DNA of 64,000 bases from Nannocystis pusilla (GTDB taxonomy: Bacteria > Myxococcota_A > Polyangia > Nannocystales > Nannocystaceae), in assembly GCF_020073745.1 (NCBI RefSeq), contig NZ_JAIRAU010000020.1:1-64000 (forward strand), read 5' to 3'. The notes beneath the pieces were generated by a model, which saw only the letters and a program-made list of their open reading frames with translations, was not told the origin of the DNA and made no database searches. The number at the start of each line of letters is the position of its first letter. The stretch's first letter is position 1. Shown piece by piece: positions 38,905 to 47,119 of this stretch. The position numbers were made by a program, and so were the translations under genes.

Positions 38905-40449
38905 ATGGCCGGCCAACCGACATCCCGCGAAGCGCTGTACGAGCGGATCCGCAGCACCTCGAAGGAAGAGGTCATCCTCGAGGAGATGATCCGCCTCGGC
39001 TTCTGGCCGGCGCAGGGCACCGTCCCGCACGACCCGGCCGAGGAGATCCGGCGCCGCGGCGAGCTCGAGCGGCAGCTCGCGGAGCTGCGCGAGAAGGGGC
39101 GCAAGCTCTACAACGAGAAGGCGCTGATCGCCGAGCAGCGCAAGCAGCGGCTGGCCGAGTCGCGGCGCAAGCAGAAAGAGACCAAGGCCCGCCGCGAGCG
39201 CGAGCGCCAGGAGCGGGCCCAGAAGTGGGCCGCCCGCAAGGCCGGCGAGATCGTGTACCTCGGTGAAGATGTCTCCGGGGGCATGTCCCACAAGACATCC
39301 GACGCCGAGCGGATCAAAGCCCAGGGCGTGCCCGCGATCTCCAGCGCCGAGGAGCTGGCGAAGGCGATGGGCATCGAGGTCAAGGCGCTGCGCTTCCTCG
39401 CCTACAACCGCAAGGTCTCGCGCGTCTCGCACTACCGCCGCTTCCTCCTGCCCAAAAAGGCAGGCGGCCATCGCCTGATCTCCGCGCCGATGCCCCGGCT
39501 CAAGCGGGCCCAGGCCTGGGCGCTCGAGCACATCTTCGACAAGCTGACCTTCGAACCGGCCGCCCACGGCTTCGTCGCCGGCCGCTCGATCGTCACCAAC
39601 GCCAGGCCCCACGTCGGCGCCGACGTGGTCGTCAACTTCGACCTCAAGGACTTCTTCCCCACCGTCTCGTTCCCGCGGGTCAAGGGCGCGCTGCGCCACC
39701 TCGGCTACAGCGAGTCGGTCGCCACCGCGCTCGCGCTGGTGTGCACCGAGCCCGACGTCGACGAGGTCGCCCTCGACGGCACCACCTGGTTCGTCGCCAG
39801 GGGCCAGCGCGTGTTGCCGCAGGGCTCGCCGTGCAGCCCGGCGATCACCAACCTGCTGTGCCGCCGCCTCGACCGCCGCCTCCACGGCCTCGCCCAGGCG
39901 CTCGGCTTCGTCTACACCCGCTACGCCGACGACCTCACGTTCAGCGGCCGCGGCGAGGCGGCCGAGAGCAAGCGCGTCGGCAAGCTGCTGCGCGGCGTCG
40001 CCGACATCGTCGCGCACGAGGGCTTCGTCGTGCACCCCGAGAAGACGCGGGTGATGCGTCGCGGTCGCCGGCAAGAGGTCACCGGCGTCGTCGTCAACGA
40101 CAAGCCGAGCGTGCCGCGCGACGAGCTGCGCAAGTTCCGGGCGACGCTGTTCCAGATCGAGAAGGACGGCCCCGCGGGCAAGCGCTGGGGCAACGGCGGC
40201 GACGTGCTGGCGGCCGTGCACGGCTACGCGTCGTTCGTCGCCATGGTCGATCCGTCGCGCGGGCAGCCGCTGCTCGCGCGCACGCGGGCGCTGCTCGCCA
40301 AGCACGGTGGACCCAGCAAGCCGCCCGGAGGCTCGAGCCCGCGCGTGAGCCCGCCGGCCACGCCAACCGCCAATGCCCCCGAAGCGCCCAAGCCCGCCGC
40401 GCCCGCGACGCCGGCAGCCCCCGCCAAGAAGGGCTGGAAGCTCTTCTAG
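38905..40449 (+). CDS. Retron reverse transcriptase
   Basis: 514-residue reverse transcriptase that uses the adjacent msr-msd RNA as primer and template to make msDNA. Catalytic aspartates are Asp246 in FDLKDFF and Asp342/Asp343 in YADD (340-343). QGSPCSPAITN starts near 306, and the retron-specific VTG is at 392-394. About 165 residues precede the RT domain, including a charged coiled coil (about 45-110), as in myxobacterial retron RTs. The last 50 residues are Pro/Ala-rich. It starts at ATG 38905; two modules lie in frame (39265 and 39447). Partners are the upstream WHSWIM and WGR/ARM genes. Confidence 0.93.
   Translation: MAGQPTSREALYERIRSTSKEEVILEEMIRLGFWPAQGTVPHDPAEEIRRRGELERQLAELREKGRKLYNEKALIAEQRKQRLAESRRKQKETKARRERERQERAQKWAARKAGEIVYLGEDVSGGMSHKTSDAERIKAQGVPAISSAEELAKAMGIEVKALRFLAYNRKVSRVSHYRRFLLPKKAGGHRLISAPMPRLKRAQAWALEHIFDKLTFEPAAHGFVAGRSIVTNARPHVGADVVVNFDLKDFFPTVSFPRVKGALRHLGYSESVATALALVCTEPDVDEVALDGTTWFVARGQRVLPQGSPCSPAITNLLCRRLDRRLHGLAQALGFVYTRYADDLTFSGRGEAAESKRVGKLLRGVADIVAHEGFVVHPEKTRVMRRGRRQEVTGVVVNDKPSVPRDELRKFRATLFQIEKDGPAGKRWGNGGDVLAAVHGYASFVAMVDPSRGQPLLARTRALLAKHGGPSKPPGGSSPRVSPPATPTANAPEAPKPAAPATPAAPAKKGWKLF
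39265..39300. repeat. Palindromic module within the reverse transcriptase gene
   Basis: GATGTCTCCGGGGGCATGTCC followed at a distance by AGACATCC; a compound copy in the part between the coiled coil and the RT domain. Confidence 0.5.
39447..39464. repeat. Palindromic module within the reverse transcriptase gene
   Basis: CCTGCC and GGCAGG around CAAAAA, in frame in LLPKKAGGH just before the catalytic domain. Confidence 0.5.
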
Positions 40450-40479
40450 GCCCCGTCGGCCCGTGCGACAGTCACCGGC

Positions 40480-41190
40480 ATGACGCCGGAGCTGACCGCG
40501 CTGATCGTCACCGCCGCGGCGTGGATCCTGCTCCACCTCGTGGTCGCCGGTTCGCCGCTGCGGCGGGTGATCGTCGCCAGGGTCCGTGAACCTGGCTTTC
40601 AGGGCATCTTCTCGCTGCTGTCGCTGGCCGGCCTGGTCGCGCTCGTGATGGCCTACCGCAGCGCCGCCGCCCCCGGCGTCAACGTCGACCTGTGGGTGCC
40701 GAGCCACGCGGCGCTGTGGACGCCGCTCGTCGTCATGCCGGTCGCGCTGCTGCTGATCGTCGGCTCGCTGACGACGCCGAACCCGACCTCGGTCGGCATG
40801 GAGCGCGTGCTGCAAGCGCCGACGCCGGCCCGCGGGATGTTGCGCGTCACCCGGCACCCGCTGCTGTGGGGCTTCGTGCTGTGGGCCGCGGCGCACGCGG
40901 TCGCCAACGGCGACGCCGCCTCGCTGGTGCTGTTCGCCGCGATCGCCGTGCCGGCCCTGTGCGGCATGTTCAGCATCGACCGCAAGCGCGCCCGCCGGGA
41001 CCCGGTCGGCTGGCAGCGCTACGCCGCCGTCACCTCGATCGTCCCGTTCGCGGCCATCGCCGCCGGCCGCAACCAGTTCGTCGCCGGCGAGATCGGCCTG
41101 TGGCGCGCCGGCGTGGCCCTCCTGGTCGCCGCCGCGATCGTCGCCGCCCACCCGCTGGTGATCGGCGTGTCGGCGCTGCCGTTCTCCTGA
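40480..41190 (+). CDS. NnrU-family membrane protein
   Basis: 236 residues with six to seven hydrophobic helices. RHPLLWGFVLWAAAHAVANGD is the NnrU/isoprenylcysteine methyltransferase-like signature, and DRKR follows in the next loop. NnrU was first noted near nitrite/nitric oxide reductase genes, but no such gene is present here and the true role is unclear. It starts 30 bases after the reverse transcriptase and may be outside the retron system. A degenerate module is present at its fourth turn (40589). Confidence 0.75.
   Translation: MTPELTALIVTAAAWILLHLVVAGSPLRRVIVARVREPGFQGIFSLLSLAGLVALVMAYRSAAAPGVNVDLWVPSHAALWTPLVVMPVALLLIVGSLTTPNPTSVGMERVLQAPTPARGMLRVTRHPLLWGFVLWAAAHAVANGDAASLVLFAAIAVPALCGMFSIDRKRARRDPVGWQRYAAVTSIVPFAAIAAGRNQFVAGEIGLWRAGVALLVAAAIVAAHPLVIGVSALPFS
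40589..40607. repeat. Palindromic module, intragenic
   Basis: AACCTGGC and GGGCAT around TTTCA, in frame near the first loop of the NnrU-like protein. Confidence 0.45.
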
Positions 41191-41194
41191 GCTT

Positions 41195-41218
41195 ACAGAC
41201 ATGTCCTTCAAGACAGCA
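41195..41218. repeat. Palindromic module containing a start codon
   Basis: ACAGACATGTCC and AGACAGCA around TTCA. The CATG supplies the ATG (41201) of the TPR gene. Confidence 0.45.
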
Positions 41219-42580
41219 GACGAGGCCTGCGCCGAGGGCGAGCGCCGCGACCAGCGCGGCGACCACGAGGGGGCCCTGGCCGCGTTCGAGGCCGCGCTGA
41301 AGCTCGACCCGCGCCACCCCGCCGCGCTCAACTACGCCGGCTGGCTGCTGACCACGCGCCTGCGCGATCGGCCAGGTGCGATGGGACAGGGCCTCGACCT
41401 GCTGCGCGACGCCATCGCCGCGGCGCCCGACGACACCCGCCCGCTCTACAACTTCGCCGACGCCTGCGTGGCGCTCGGTCAAGTCGCCGAGGCGCTCGCG
41501 CCGGTCGACGCCGCGCTGGAGCGGCGGCCCGACTGGGCCGAGGCGTGGAACCTGCGCGGCTGGCTGCGGGGGGTCAAGGGCGGCGAGCCCCGCGGCGGCC
41601 TCGACGACCTGCAGCAGGCGCTGCGCTTCCGCGGCTGGTACGGCGACGCCTACCTCAACCGCGGCCGGATCTGCCTCGCGCTCGCGGAGCACGCCGCGGC
41701 CGAGTCGGCGCTCCGCCAGGCCCTGCGGATCGGCTGCTTCCGCCCGGCCGAGGCCCACCACCGCCTCGGCGAGCTCCACGAGCGCCGCGGGCACCTCCGC
41801 CGCGCGCTCGGCCACTTCCGCCGCGCCGTCGAGCTGGGCGCCGGCGACCTGGCCCAGGACGCGACCGGCGGGGTGGTGCGCTGCGGCAACGCGCTGCTGC
41901 ACCGCGGCCGCTTCTTCCTCCACGCCGACGAGGAGACCCGGCGCATGACCACGGACCGCCAGACGCGCCCCGCCCGGCCGATCGCCGCCGTGCTGGCCGA
42001 CGTCCGCGGCGAGCTCGCCCGGGTCGCCGAGGATCCCGCCGACCAGCTGCTCACCGTCGGCCGCATGGGGCTGATGGCCGCAGAGACATGTCTTTCAGAG
42101 CATGCCCTGCAGCCCCGGTGGGCCGACCAGTCGCCGGCGCTGGCGATCGAGCTGCTGGCGACCGCCTTCACCGGCGAGCGGTACGACGCGCTGCGGCGGG
42201 TGGCCGAGGACGTCCGGCGGATCTGGCTCGAGCTCCACGACGAGCTGCTGGCGCGCGAGGAGCCCGACCCGGAGGCCTCGGCGCTGGCCGAGGTCGAGCG
42301 GCTCGCGGGGGAGCGCGAGTTCGCGGCGGCCGTCGCGGCCCTGCGCGCGATCGAGACCTGCGACGAGGTCCACCTGCTGCGCCGCGCCGCGGCGGCCGAG
42401 CTCCTCGGCGATCGCGCGCGCCTCCACGGCGACGCCGCCGGCGCGCTCGGCCTCTACCGCCTCGCCTACGGCGACTTCGCCCGGCACGCCTCGTACGCGA
42501 CCTCGGGCGGCGAGGGCATGGCCCGCATGCACGACGTGAACCGCCTGACCGGCAAGTTGGCCGAGCTCGGCGATCGCTGA
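41201..42580 (+). CDS. TPR-repeat protein
   Basis: 459 residues. The first 240 residues contain five to six tetratricopeptide repeats (for example YNFADACVALGQVAEALAPVD and AEAWNLRGWLRGVKG), used for protein binding. The C-terminal half (about 250-459) is helical without a named domain. No signal peptide is present, so it is likely cytoplasmic. It is followed by a vWA/DUF2135 gene in the same direction at 110 bases. Its ATG lies in a palindromic module, and two more modules lie in frame (41370 and 42083). Confidence 0.75.
   Translation: MSFKTADEACAEGERRDQRGDHEGALAAFEAALKLDPRHPAALNYAGWLLTTRLRDRPGAMGQGLDLLRDAIAAAPDDTRPLYNFADACVALGQVAEALAPVDAALERRPDWAEAWNLRGWLRGVKGGEPRGGLDDLQQALRFRGWYGDAYLNRGRICLALAEHAAAESALRQALRIGCFRPAEAHHRLGELHERRGHLRRALGHFRRAVELGAGDLAQDATGGVVRCGNALLHRGRFFLHADEETRRMTTDRQTRPARPIAAVLADVRGELARVAEDPADQLLTVGRMGLMAAETCLSEHALQPRWADQSPALAIELLATAFTGERYDALRRVAEDVRRIWLELHDELLAREEPDPEASALAEVERLAGEREFAAAVAALRAIETCDEVHLLRRAAAAELLGDRARLHGDAAGALGLYRLAYGDFARHASYATSGGEGMARMHDVNRLTGKLAELGDR
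41370..41391. repeat. Palindromic module, intragenic
   Basis: GGCCAGGTG and GGGACAGG around CGAT, in frame in a loop of a TPR repeat. Confidence 0.45.
42083..42110. repeat. Palindromic module, intragenic
   Basis: GAGACATGTC and GAGCATGCCCTGC around TTTCA, in frame in ETCLSEHALQ. Confidence 0.5.
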
Positions 42581-42649
42581 GCGCGTTCGCGCCCGTTGAG
42601 CGGCAGGGCCGCCCGCGCTACCGTGCAGCCCGGCGCGCGGCCCGGGGCT

Positions 42650-42669
42650 GACCTGTCCCGAAGACCATC
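42650..42669. repeat. Palindromic module, intergenic
   Basis: ACCTGTCC-CGAA-GACCAT, in the 110-base gap between the TPR and vWA genes; the right half is degenerate. Confidence 0.45.
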
Positions 42670-42690
42670 CTCCGCGCGCCCGGAGCGAGC

Positions 42691-44160
42691 ATGGGCGGCG
42701 GAAGTTACGACGGCGAAGTGGCCAGGGAGTCGCGTTCGCGCGGCGGCGACGTGTTCACCTACCGCGGCGAGGCGAGCCCGCACGGCCCGCGAGGGGTGCA
42801 CCCGCTACTCGACGCGTCCGGCCGGGTGCGCGAGTGCATGAACCCGACCCCGATCGTGGTGGCGATGGACGTCACCCGCTCGCGCGGCGACGACACCCGC
42901 ATCATCTACGCCAAGCTGCCGCTGTTCATCGGCCAGATCGAGCTCAAGGGCTACGTGCCGGGCGCCGCGATCAGCTTCTGCGCGATCGGTGACGCCACCG
43001 CCGGCGACAAGGCCCCGATCCAGATCGGCCAGTTCGAGGCGGACAACCGCCTCGACGAGGCGCTCAGCAAGTGCTGGATCGAGGAGGGCGGCGGCGGCTC
43101 GGGCCAGGAGTCGTACGAGCTCGCGGCCTACTACTACGCCCGCCACACCAGGCTCGCGTGCCTCGAGCAGGGCGCCAAGGGCTACTTCTTCTTCCTCGGT
43201 GACGAGGGCTTCTATCCGCAGGTCAGCGCCGAGCAGGTGAGGCGCGTGCTCGGCCACGACATGCCGGAGGCGCGCCCGGGCGCGACCGGCGTGGACAGCC
43301 GCACGATCTTCCGCGAGCTGCAGGACAAGTTCCACACGTTCCTGATCTACCCGCAGAAGTCGATGTCCGAGCGCCGCGCCGACATCGACGCGGAGATCCG
43401 CCAGCGGGTGCTCCAGGCCGGCGGGCGCTACGAGGGCGTCGACATCCGCGCGTCGCTGATCTGGGACAACCGCAACGACCTCGACCTCCACGTGATCGCG
43501 CCGTCGGGCGAGCACATCTACTACGCCCACAAGCGCTCGCAGTGCGGCGGCTGGCTCGACGTCGACATGAACGTGCGCGGCGAGTCGACCAAGCCGGTCG
43601 AGAACGTGCAGTGGATCCGCGGCTCGGCCCCGGCCGGCCGGTACCGCGTGTTCGTCCACAACTACCGCTTCCACGAGCGCGACGAGGGCCCGACGCAGTT
43701 CCGCGTCGAGGTCGAGATCAACGGCAAGGTCGAGCACTTCAGCAAGGTGATTTCGCAGAAGGGCGAGACGGGGCAGGACAGCGAGGTGCAGATCCTCGAG
43801 TTCGACTACGACCCGGGTCAGCGCCCCGCCGAGCACCCGGCCGATGCCGGGGTGTACGCCAGCTACAGCGACGACGTGATCCTGCGCCAGTGGGGCGAGG
43901 TCCTGCCGCAGCCGCACATCCTCCGCATCGAGGACCCGAAGGCGATCATCGATGTCATGCTCGGCGCGCTGGCCATCACCGGCGGCGGCCGCACGCTCGA
44001 CGAGTACATCGCCGACATGCGCGGCCGCGAACAGCTCGACCTGCGCCAGGACCAGGCGTTCCGCACCCTCGGAGCGCTCGCCGCCGCCTGGCGGGCCGGC
44101 GGGCCCCCCTCCGTGCAGGCTCCGGTCAGCGCTCCCCCGGGTCGCTCGCGCCGGTTGTGA
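42691..44160 (+). CDS. vWA-like protein with a DUF2135/YfaP-like domain
   Basis: 489 residues. A von Willebrand A-like region (about 50-230) begins with PIVVAMDVTRSRGDD, which keeps the Asp of the metal-binding DxS/T type motif. It is followed by a beta-sandwich segment IWDNRNDLDLHVIAPSGEHIYYAHK...GGWLDVDMN (about 250-300), typical of DUF2135/YfaP proteins. The C-terminal 100 residues are helical and the end is Pro-rich. No signal peptide is seen. Start is ATG 42691; ATG 42838 is an alternative that would remove the first 49 residues. Confidence 0.7.
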   Translation: MGGGSYDGEVARESRSRGGDVFTYRGEASPHGPRGVHPLLDASGRVRECMNPTPIVVAMDVTRSRGDDTRIIYAKLPLFIGQIELKGYVPGAAISFCAIGDATAGDKAPIQIGQFEADNRLDEALSKCWIEEGGGGSGQESYELAAYYYARHTRLACLEQGAKGYFFFLGDEGFYPQVSAEQVRRVLGHDMPEARPGATGVDSRTIFRELQDKFHTFLIYPQKSMSERRADIDAEIRQRVLQAGGRYEGVDIRASLIWDNRNDLDLHVIAPSGEHIYYAHKRSQCGGWLDVDMNVRGESTKPVENVQWIRGSAPAGRYRVFVHNYRFHERDEGPTQFRVEVEINGKVEHFSKVISQKGETGQDSEVQILEFDYDPGQRPAEHPADAGVYASYSDDVILRQWGEVLPQPHILRIEDPKAIIDVMLGALAITGGGRTLDEYIADMRGREQLDLRQDQAFRTLGALAAAWRAGGPPSVQAPVSAPPGRSRRL

Positions 44161-44392
44161 CCTGTCCCTGGGGTCATGTGAGTCCGCGCGGTCGGCCGAG
44201 TCGGGCGCTCGCCGGACCTGGACCTGTCCCGCGGGACAGGCCTCGCCGCGCCGGTCGCGTCCGATGAAACGACGCCGGTCGACAGCAAGTGGCCGACGAA
44301 TCAGCGCGGGCTCGAGGCCCGCGCGCGCGGCGGCCGGAGATCGCGACAGCGAACCGGCGCGGCCTCGATGCCCGCGCCGGGGGTCATGACGA
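44161..44392. terminator. Convergent intergenic region with palindromic modules
   Basis: The gap separates a plus-strand stop (44160) from a minus-strand stop (44393). It holds ACCTGTCC-CTGG-GGTCATGT (44159-44179) and a perfect 18-base palindrome, CCTGTCCCGCGGGACAGG (44223-44240). The latter could form a bidirectional terminator hairpin only as a cruciform or short stem. No gene is seen; minus-strand frames are shadows. Confidence 0.45.
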
Positions 44393-45037
44393 TCAGTGGC
44401 GGCCGCAGGCGAGCGCGCGCAGCTCGTTCATCGTCTTGACGCGGAGGCTGCACGGCAGGGTCTCGACGAACTTGGCCGCCTGCGCCCACGAGTCGCCGCG
44501 CAGCTTCCACGAGCGCAGCTCCTCGGTGGGCGTGTACTTGCGGCGGTCGAGGTCGGCGCAGTACTGCTCGGCCGTGCGCTTGGCCATGCGCTTCGCCGGG
44601 GTCAGCTTGCTGGGGTCGACGGCGGGCTTGGCGGCGGCGGGGACCGCCTGCAGCGGCGCGCCGGTCCACATGCCGGCCGCGACGACCTGGGCCTCGCGCT
44701 TGCTCAGGCCCGCGGCCTGCCACGCGGCGACGTCCTCGGCGGGCGTCGGGCCGAACGCGTCATGGCGTTGCAGCCATGTCCCGAGGACCAGGGAGGCGAT
44801 CGCGGTCACCGCGATCGCCCCGGCGCGGGCCGGCCGGATCGCCGCCTCGGAGCCGCGAAGCACCACGACGGAGCCGGCCAGGGCGGTCGCCACGGCCGCG
44901 ATCGCCAGCACGGCGGTCGAGCCGGACAGGCCCACGAGCAGACCGAACAGGGTGCCGACGGCGCCGCCGAGCGTCAGGTCGGTGGCGAGGGCGTGACGGG
45001 GGGCGTGGTCGGTAGGCGAGGGGAAGGCTTTCATCAT
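44393..45037 (-). CDS. Hypothetical membrane protein
   Basis: 214 residues from the ATG ending at 45037. Three hydrophobic segments (about 23-42, 44-62 and 72-88) are followed by a soluble part with two Cys (TAEQYCADL, ETLPCSL) and a conserved-looking helical tail. No named family is recognised. A second ATG is the next codon. TACGCT lies nine bases upstream on the minus strand. The gene is divergent from the PLC-like lipoprotein. Confidence 0.65.
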   Translation of the reverse strand: MMKAFPSPTDHAPRHALATDLTLGGAVGTLFGLLVGLSGSTAVLAIAAVATALAGSVVVLRGSEAAIRPARAGAIAVTAIASLVLGTWLQRHDAFGPTPAEDVAAWQAAGLSKREAQVVAAGMWTGAPLQAVPAAAKPAVDPSKLTPAKRMAKRTAEQYCADLDRRKYTPTEELRSWKLRGDSWAQAAKFVETLPCSLRVKTMNELRALACGRH

Positions 45038-45046
45038 CGTGCGGCC

Positions 45047-45052
45047 AGCGTA
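45047..45052 (-). promoter_or_regulatory. -10-like hexamer at leaderless distance
   Basis: Minus-strand TACGCT (in GTGATACGCT) ends nine bases before the ATG at 45037. Confidence 0.4.
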
Positions 45053-45114
45053 TCACTCCCGCGGCGAGGCGCGACGGGCGAGCCCGCGCGGTGCAGCGAT
45101 CGGCCTGCGTCGGA

Positions 45115-45120
45115 TATCCT
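45115..45120 (+). promoter_or_regulatory. -10-like hexamer at leaderless distance
   Basis: TATCCT ends exactly six bases before GTG 45127; no Shine-Dalgarno sequence is present. Confidence 0.5.
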
Positions 45121-45126
45121 GGGCCG

Positions 45127-46149
45127 GTGAGCTCCCGAGTGCTGCTGTTCGTCCCCGTGCTGGCCGCTTGCGTCGGAGATCCAGCGACGTCCGTGACCGA
45201 CTCCGACGCAGGTGAGAGTTCGACGGCGAGCACGACCACATCCGGCTCCAGCGGGGACGGCGCGACCGAGTCGACGACGGGTGTGACGGCGCCGACAGGC
45301 ACGAGCGGCTCGACCGGCGACGTCACGACCGAGGCGACGAGCGGACCGACCACCGGCGACGACCCGGCCCTCGGCTGCAACGGCCACGTCGCGCTGTGCG
45401 GGCGCCGCTACGACGAGGTCGCCTACCCGTGCACGCACAACAGCTACTCCTCGCAGGACGCGGGCTTCACCCCGCTGGTCGCCAACCAGCGGCGCACCGT
45501 CGCCGTCCAGCTCGAGGAGGGCGTGCGGGCGTTGATGCTCGACGTCCACCTCGACGAGGGCGAGACGGCCCTGTGCCATGGGACATGTACGTACGGCAAG
45601 ACGCCGCACGTCGACGTGCTCGCCGACATCGCCGCGTTCCTGGCCGCCAACCCGCGCGAGGTCGTCACGATCCTCTACGAGGACTCGGCCCCGGTCGGGG
45701 ACATCGCCGCCGACTACGCCGCCCTCGACCTCGCGGACAAATTGTTCGTGTACGAGGGCGGCCCGTTCCCGACGCTCGAGGAGATGATCGCCGCCGACAC
45801 GCGCCTCGTCGTCACCGCCGAGCAGGGCGGCCCGCCGCCCGCCTGGTACCACCACCTGTGGGACCTCGCGTGGGACACCCCGTACTCGTACATGAGCGCC
45901 GACGAGTTCTCGTGCGCCCTCAACCGTGGCGACACCGACAACCCGCTGTTCCTCGTCAACCACTGGGTCAACAGCGTGCTCGACCTGCCGCTCGAGATGA
46001 ACGCGATCGAGGTCAACACCTACGAGGTCCTGCACGCGCGCGTGGTCGAGTGTATGCAAGAGAGCGGCGACTTCCCCAACTTCGTCGCGGTGGATTACTA
46101 CGAACGCGGTGATCTGTTCGCGGTGGTCGACGCGCTCAACGGAGTGTAA
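45127..46149 (+). CDS. PI-PLC X-domain-like lipoprotein
   Basis: 340 residues from GTG 45127, which follows a TATCCT hexamer and begins a lipoprotein signal (lipobox at VLAAC). A Ser/Thr/Gly linker (about 20-80) leads to a TIM-barrel domain like the phosphatidylinositol phospholipase C X-box. The two catalytic His positions are His104 in PCTHNSYS and His151 in LCHGTC. The segments around ANPREVVTILYEDS and NPLFLVNHWVNS match the family. It probably acts at the cell surface on phospholipids or glycans. A palindromic module (45571) overlaps the second His. Confidence 0.82.
   Translation: MSSRVLLFVPVLAACVGDPATSVTDSDAGESSTASTTTSGSSGDGATESTTGVTAPTGTSGSTGDVTTEATSGPTTGDDPALGCNGHVALCGRRYDEVAYPCTHNSYSSQDAGFTPLVANQRRTVAVQLEEGVRALMLDVHLDEGETALCHGTCTYGKTPHVDVLADIAAFLAANPREVVTILYEDSAPVGDIAADYAALDLADKLFVYEGGPFPTLEEMIAADTRLVVTAEQGGPPPAWYHHLWDLAWDTPYSYMSADEFSCALNRGDTDNPLFLVNHWVNSVLDLPLEMNAIEVNTYEVLHARVVECMQESGDFPNFVAVDYYERGDLFAVVDALNGV
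45571..45590. repeat. Palindromic module at the PLC-like active site
   Basis: CTGTGCCATGGGACATGTAC in frame, encoding LCHGTCT. It overlaps the second catalytic His, so it may be a chance match shaped by selection. Confidence 0.35.
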
Positions 46150-46166
46150 GACCGGCGCTCCCGAGC

Positions 46167-46673
46167 ATGACCATGAACCTTCGCACGAGCCTGTCCGGCG
46201 CGGCCCTACTCCTCGTCCTCCTCCCGTCCGGCTGCGGTGACTCGACGGCCGCCGGCACCGACTCGGACACCACGACCGGCGCGCCGGAGGAGCCGCCGGT
46301 CGAGCTCGACGCGGCGGGGTGCGTGCCGAGGTGCGTCAAGGACGTCGACCCGGCGACCATCACGAAGATCGAGGCCGACTGCGAGGTCTGCGACCGTCCT
46401 CCCGGCGAGGAGACCTGCGAACCACTGGTCGAGTGCCGGGAAGAGCTCGGCTGGTTGAAGATCCCCGAGGGCGAGACCGCGTGCTTCTCGTTCCGCTTCG
46501 ATGACGGCTTCATCACCCCGTCCGAGCTCGACGACCTCGGCCAGGCGTGCCTCGACCTCGGCACCAACGCGGAGTACTTCATCCTCCGCGCCGGCGAGGC
46601 GCCGGCCGGCACCACGGTGACGGTCGCGTGCACGTGGTCGCCGGACCCGGCGATGGACTGCCCGATGCTGTGA
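46167..46673 (+). CDS. Small Cys-rich lipoprotein, unknown
   Basis: 168 residues. A signal peptide (about 1-27) ends at a lipobox (LPSGCG). Five or more cysteines in CVPRC, CEVC, CEPLVEC and near the end suggest disulfide bonds. It lies 17 bases after the PLC-like gene in the same direction, so it may be expressed with it. No named family is recognised. Confidence 0.65.
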   Translation: MTMNLRTSLSGAALLLVLLPSGCGDSTAAGTDSDTTTGAPEEPPVELDAAGCVPRCVKDVDPATITKIEADCEVCDRPPGEETCEPLVECREELGWLKIPEGETACFSFRFDDGFITPSELDDLGQACLDLGTNAEYFILRAGEAPAGTTVTVACTWSPDPAMDCPML

Positions 46674-46685
46674 CCGCCGCGCGGG

Positions 46686-47081
46686 TTACCCGTGCCGCAC
46701 GGTGACCTGCAGGCTGCCGCCCTTGGGCACCGTGAGCACGCCCTCCGCGAGGATCTTCTGCCCGTCGCGGACCTGCACGTCGTGCTTGCCGGGCAGCAGC
46801 GACAGGCTCGCGTCGGGCACCGTGCCGGCGTAGCGGCCGTCGACGAACACGCTGCCGCGGCCGCCGTCGATCTCGAACGCGACCTTGCAGGCGGGGCCCT
46901 TGCGCTTGGCCTTGAGCTGCTTGGCCGACAGCGACGCGTCGGGCTCCCACTTGGCCTTGTCGTCGGACAGGCACACCCCGCTGGCGTCGGAGCACGAGGC
47001 CGCGGCGCGGGCCGGCGCGGCGGCGCCGAGGGCGAGGGCGAGGGCGAGGGCGGGCAGGGCGGCGAAGGTGCGAAGGGACAT
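46686..47081 (-). CDS. Secreted PEGA-domain protein
   Basis: 131 residues from the ATG ending at 47081. A signal peptide (about 1-27, ALALALALGAAAPARA) precedes a short Cys-containing part (CSDASGVCLSDD). The C-terminal part GSVFVDGRYAGTVPDASLSLLPGKHDVQV is a PEGA-type beta domain. The gene follows the next minus-strand gene by 38 bases, so the two probably form an operon. Confidence 0.7.
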   Translation of the reverse strand: MSLRTFAALPALALALALGAAAPARAAASCSDASGVCLSDDKAKWEPDASLSAKQLKAKRKGPACKVAFEIDGGRGSVFVDGRYAGTVPDASLSLLPGKHDVQVRDGQKILAEGVLTVPKGGSLQVTVRHG

Positions 47082-47119
47082 GGCCGAAAGTTCCTGGTCG
47101 AAGGGAAATGTCCTCACGG

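Noticed and set aside
43863-44288. Minus-strand frame of 141 codons at the end of the vWA gene
   Set aside because: It overlaps the real gene in antisense and has Arg/Ser-rich shadow composition.
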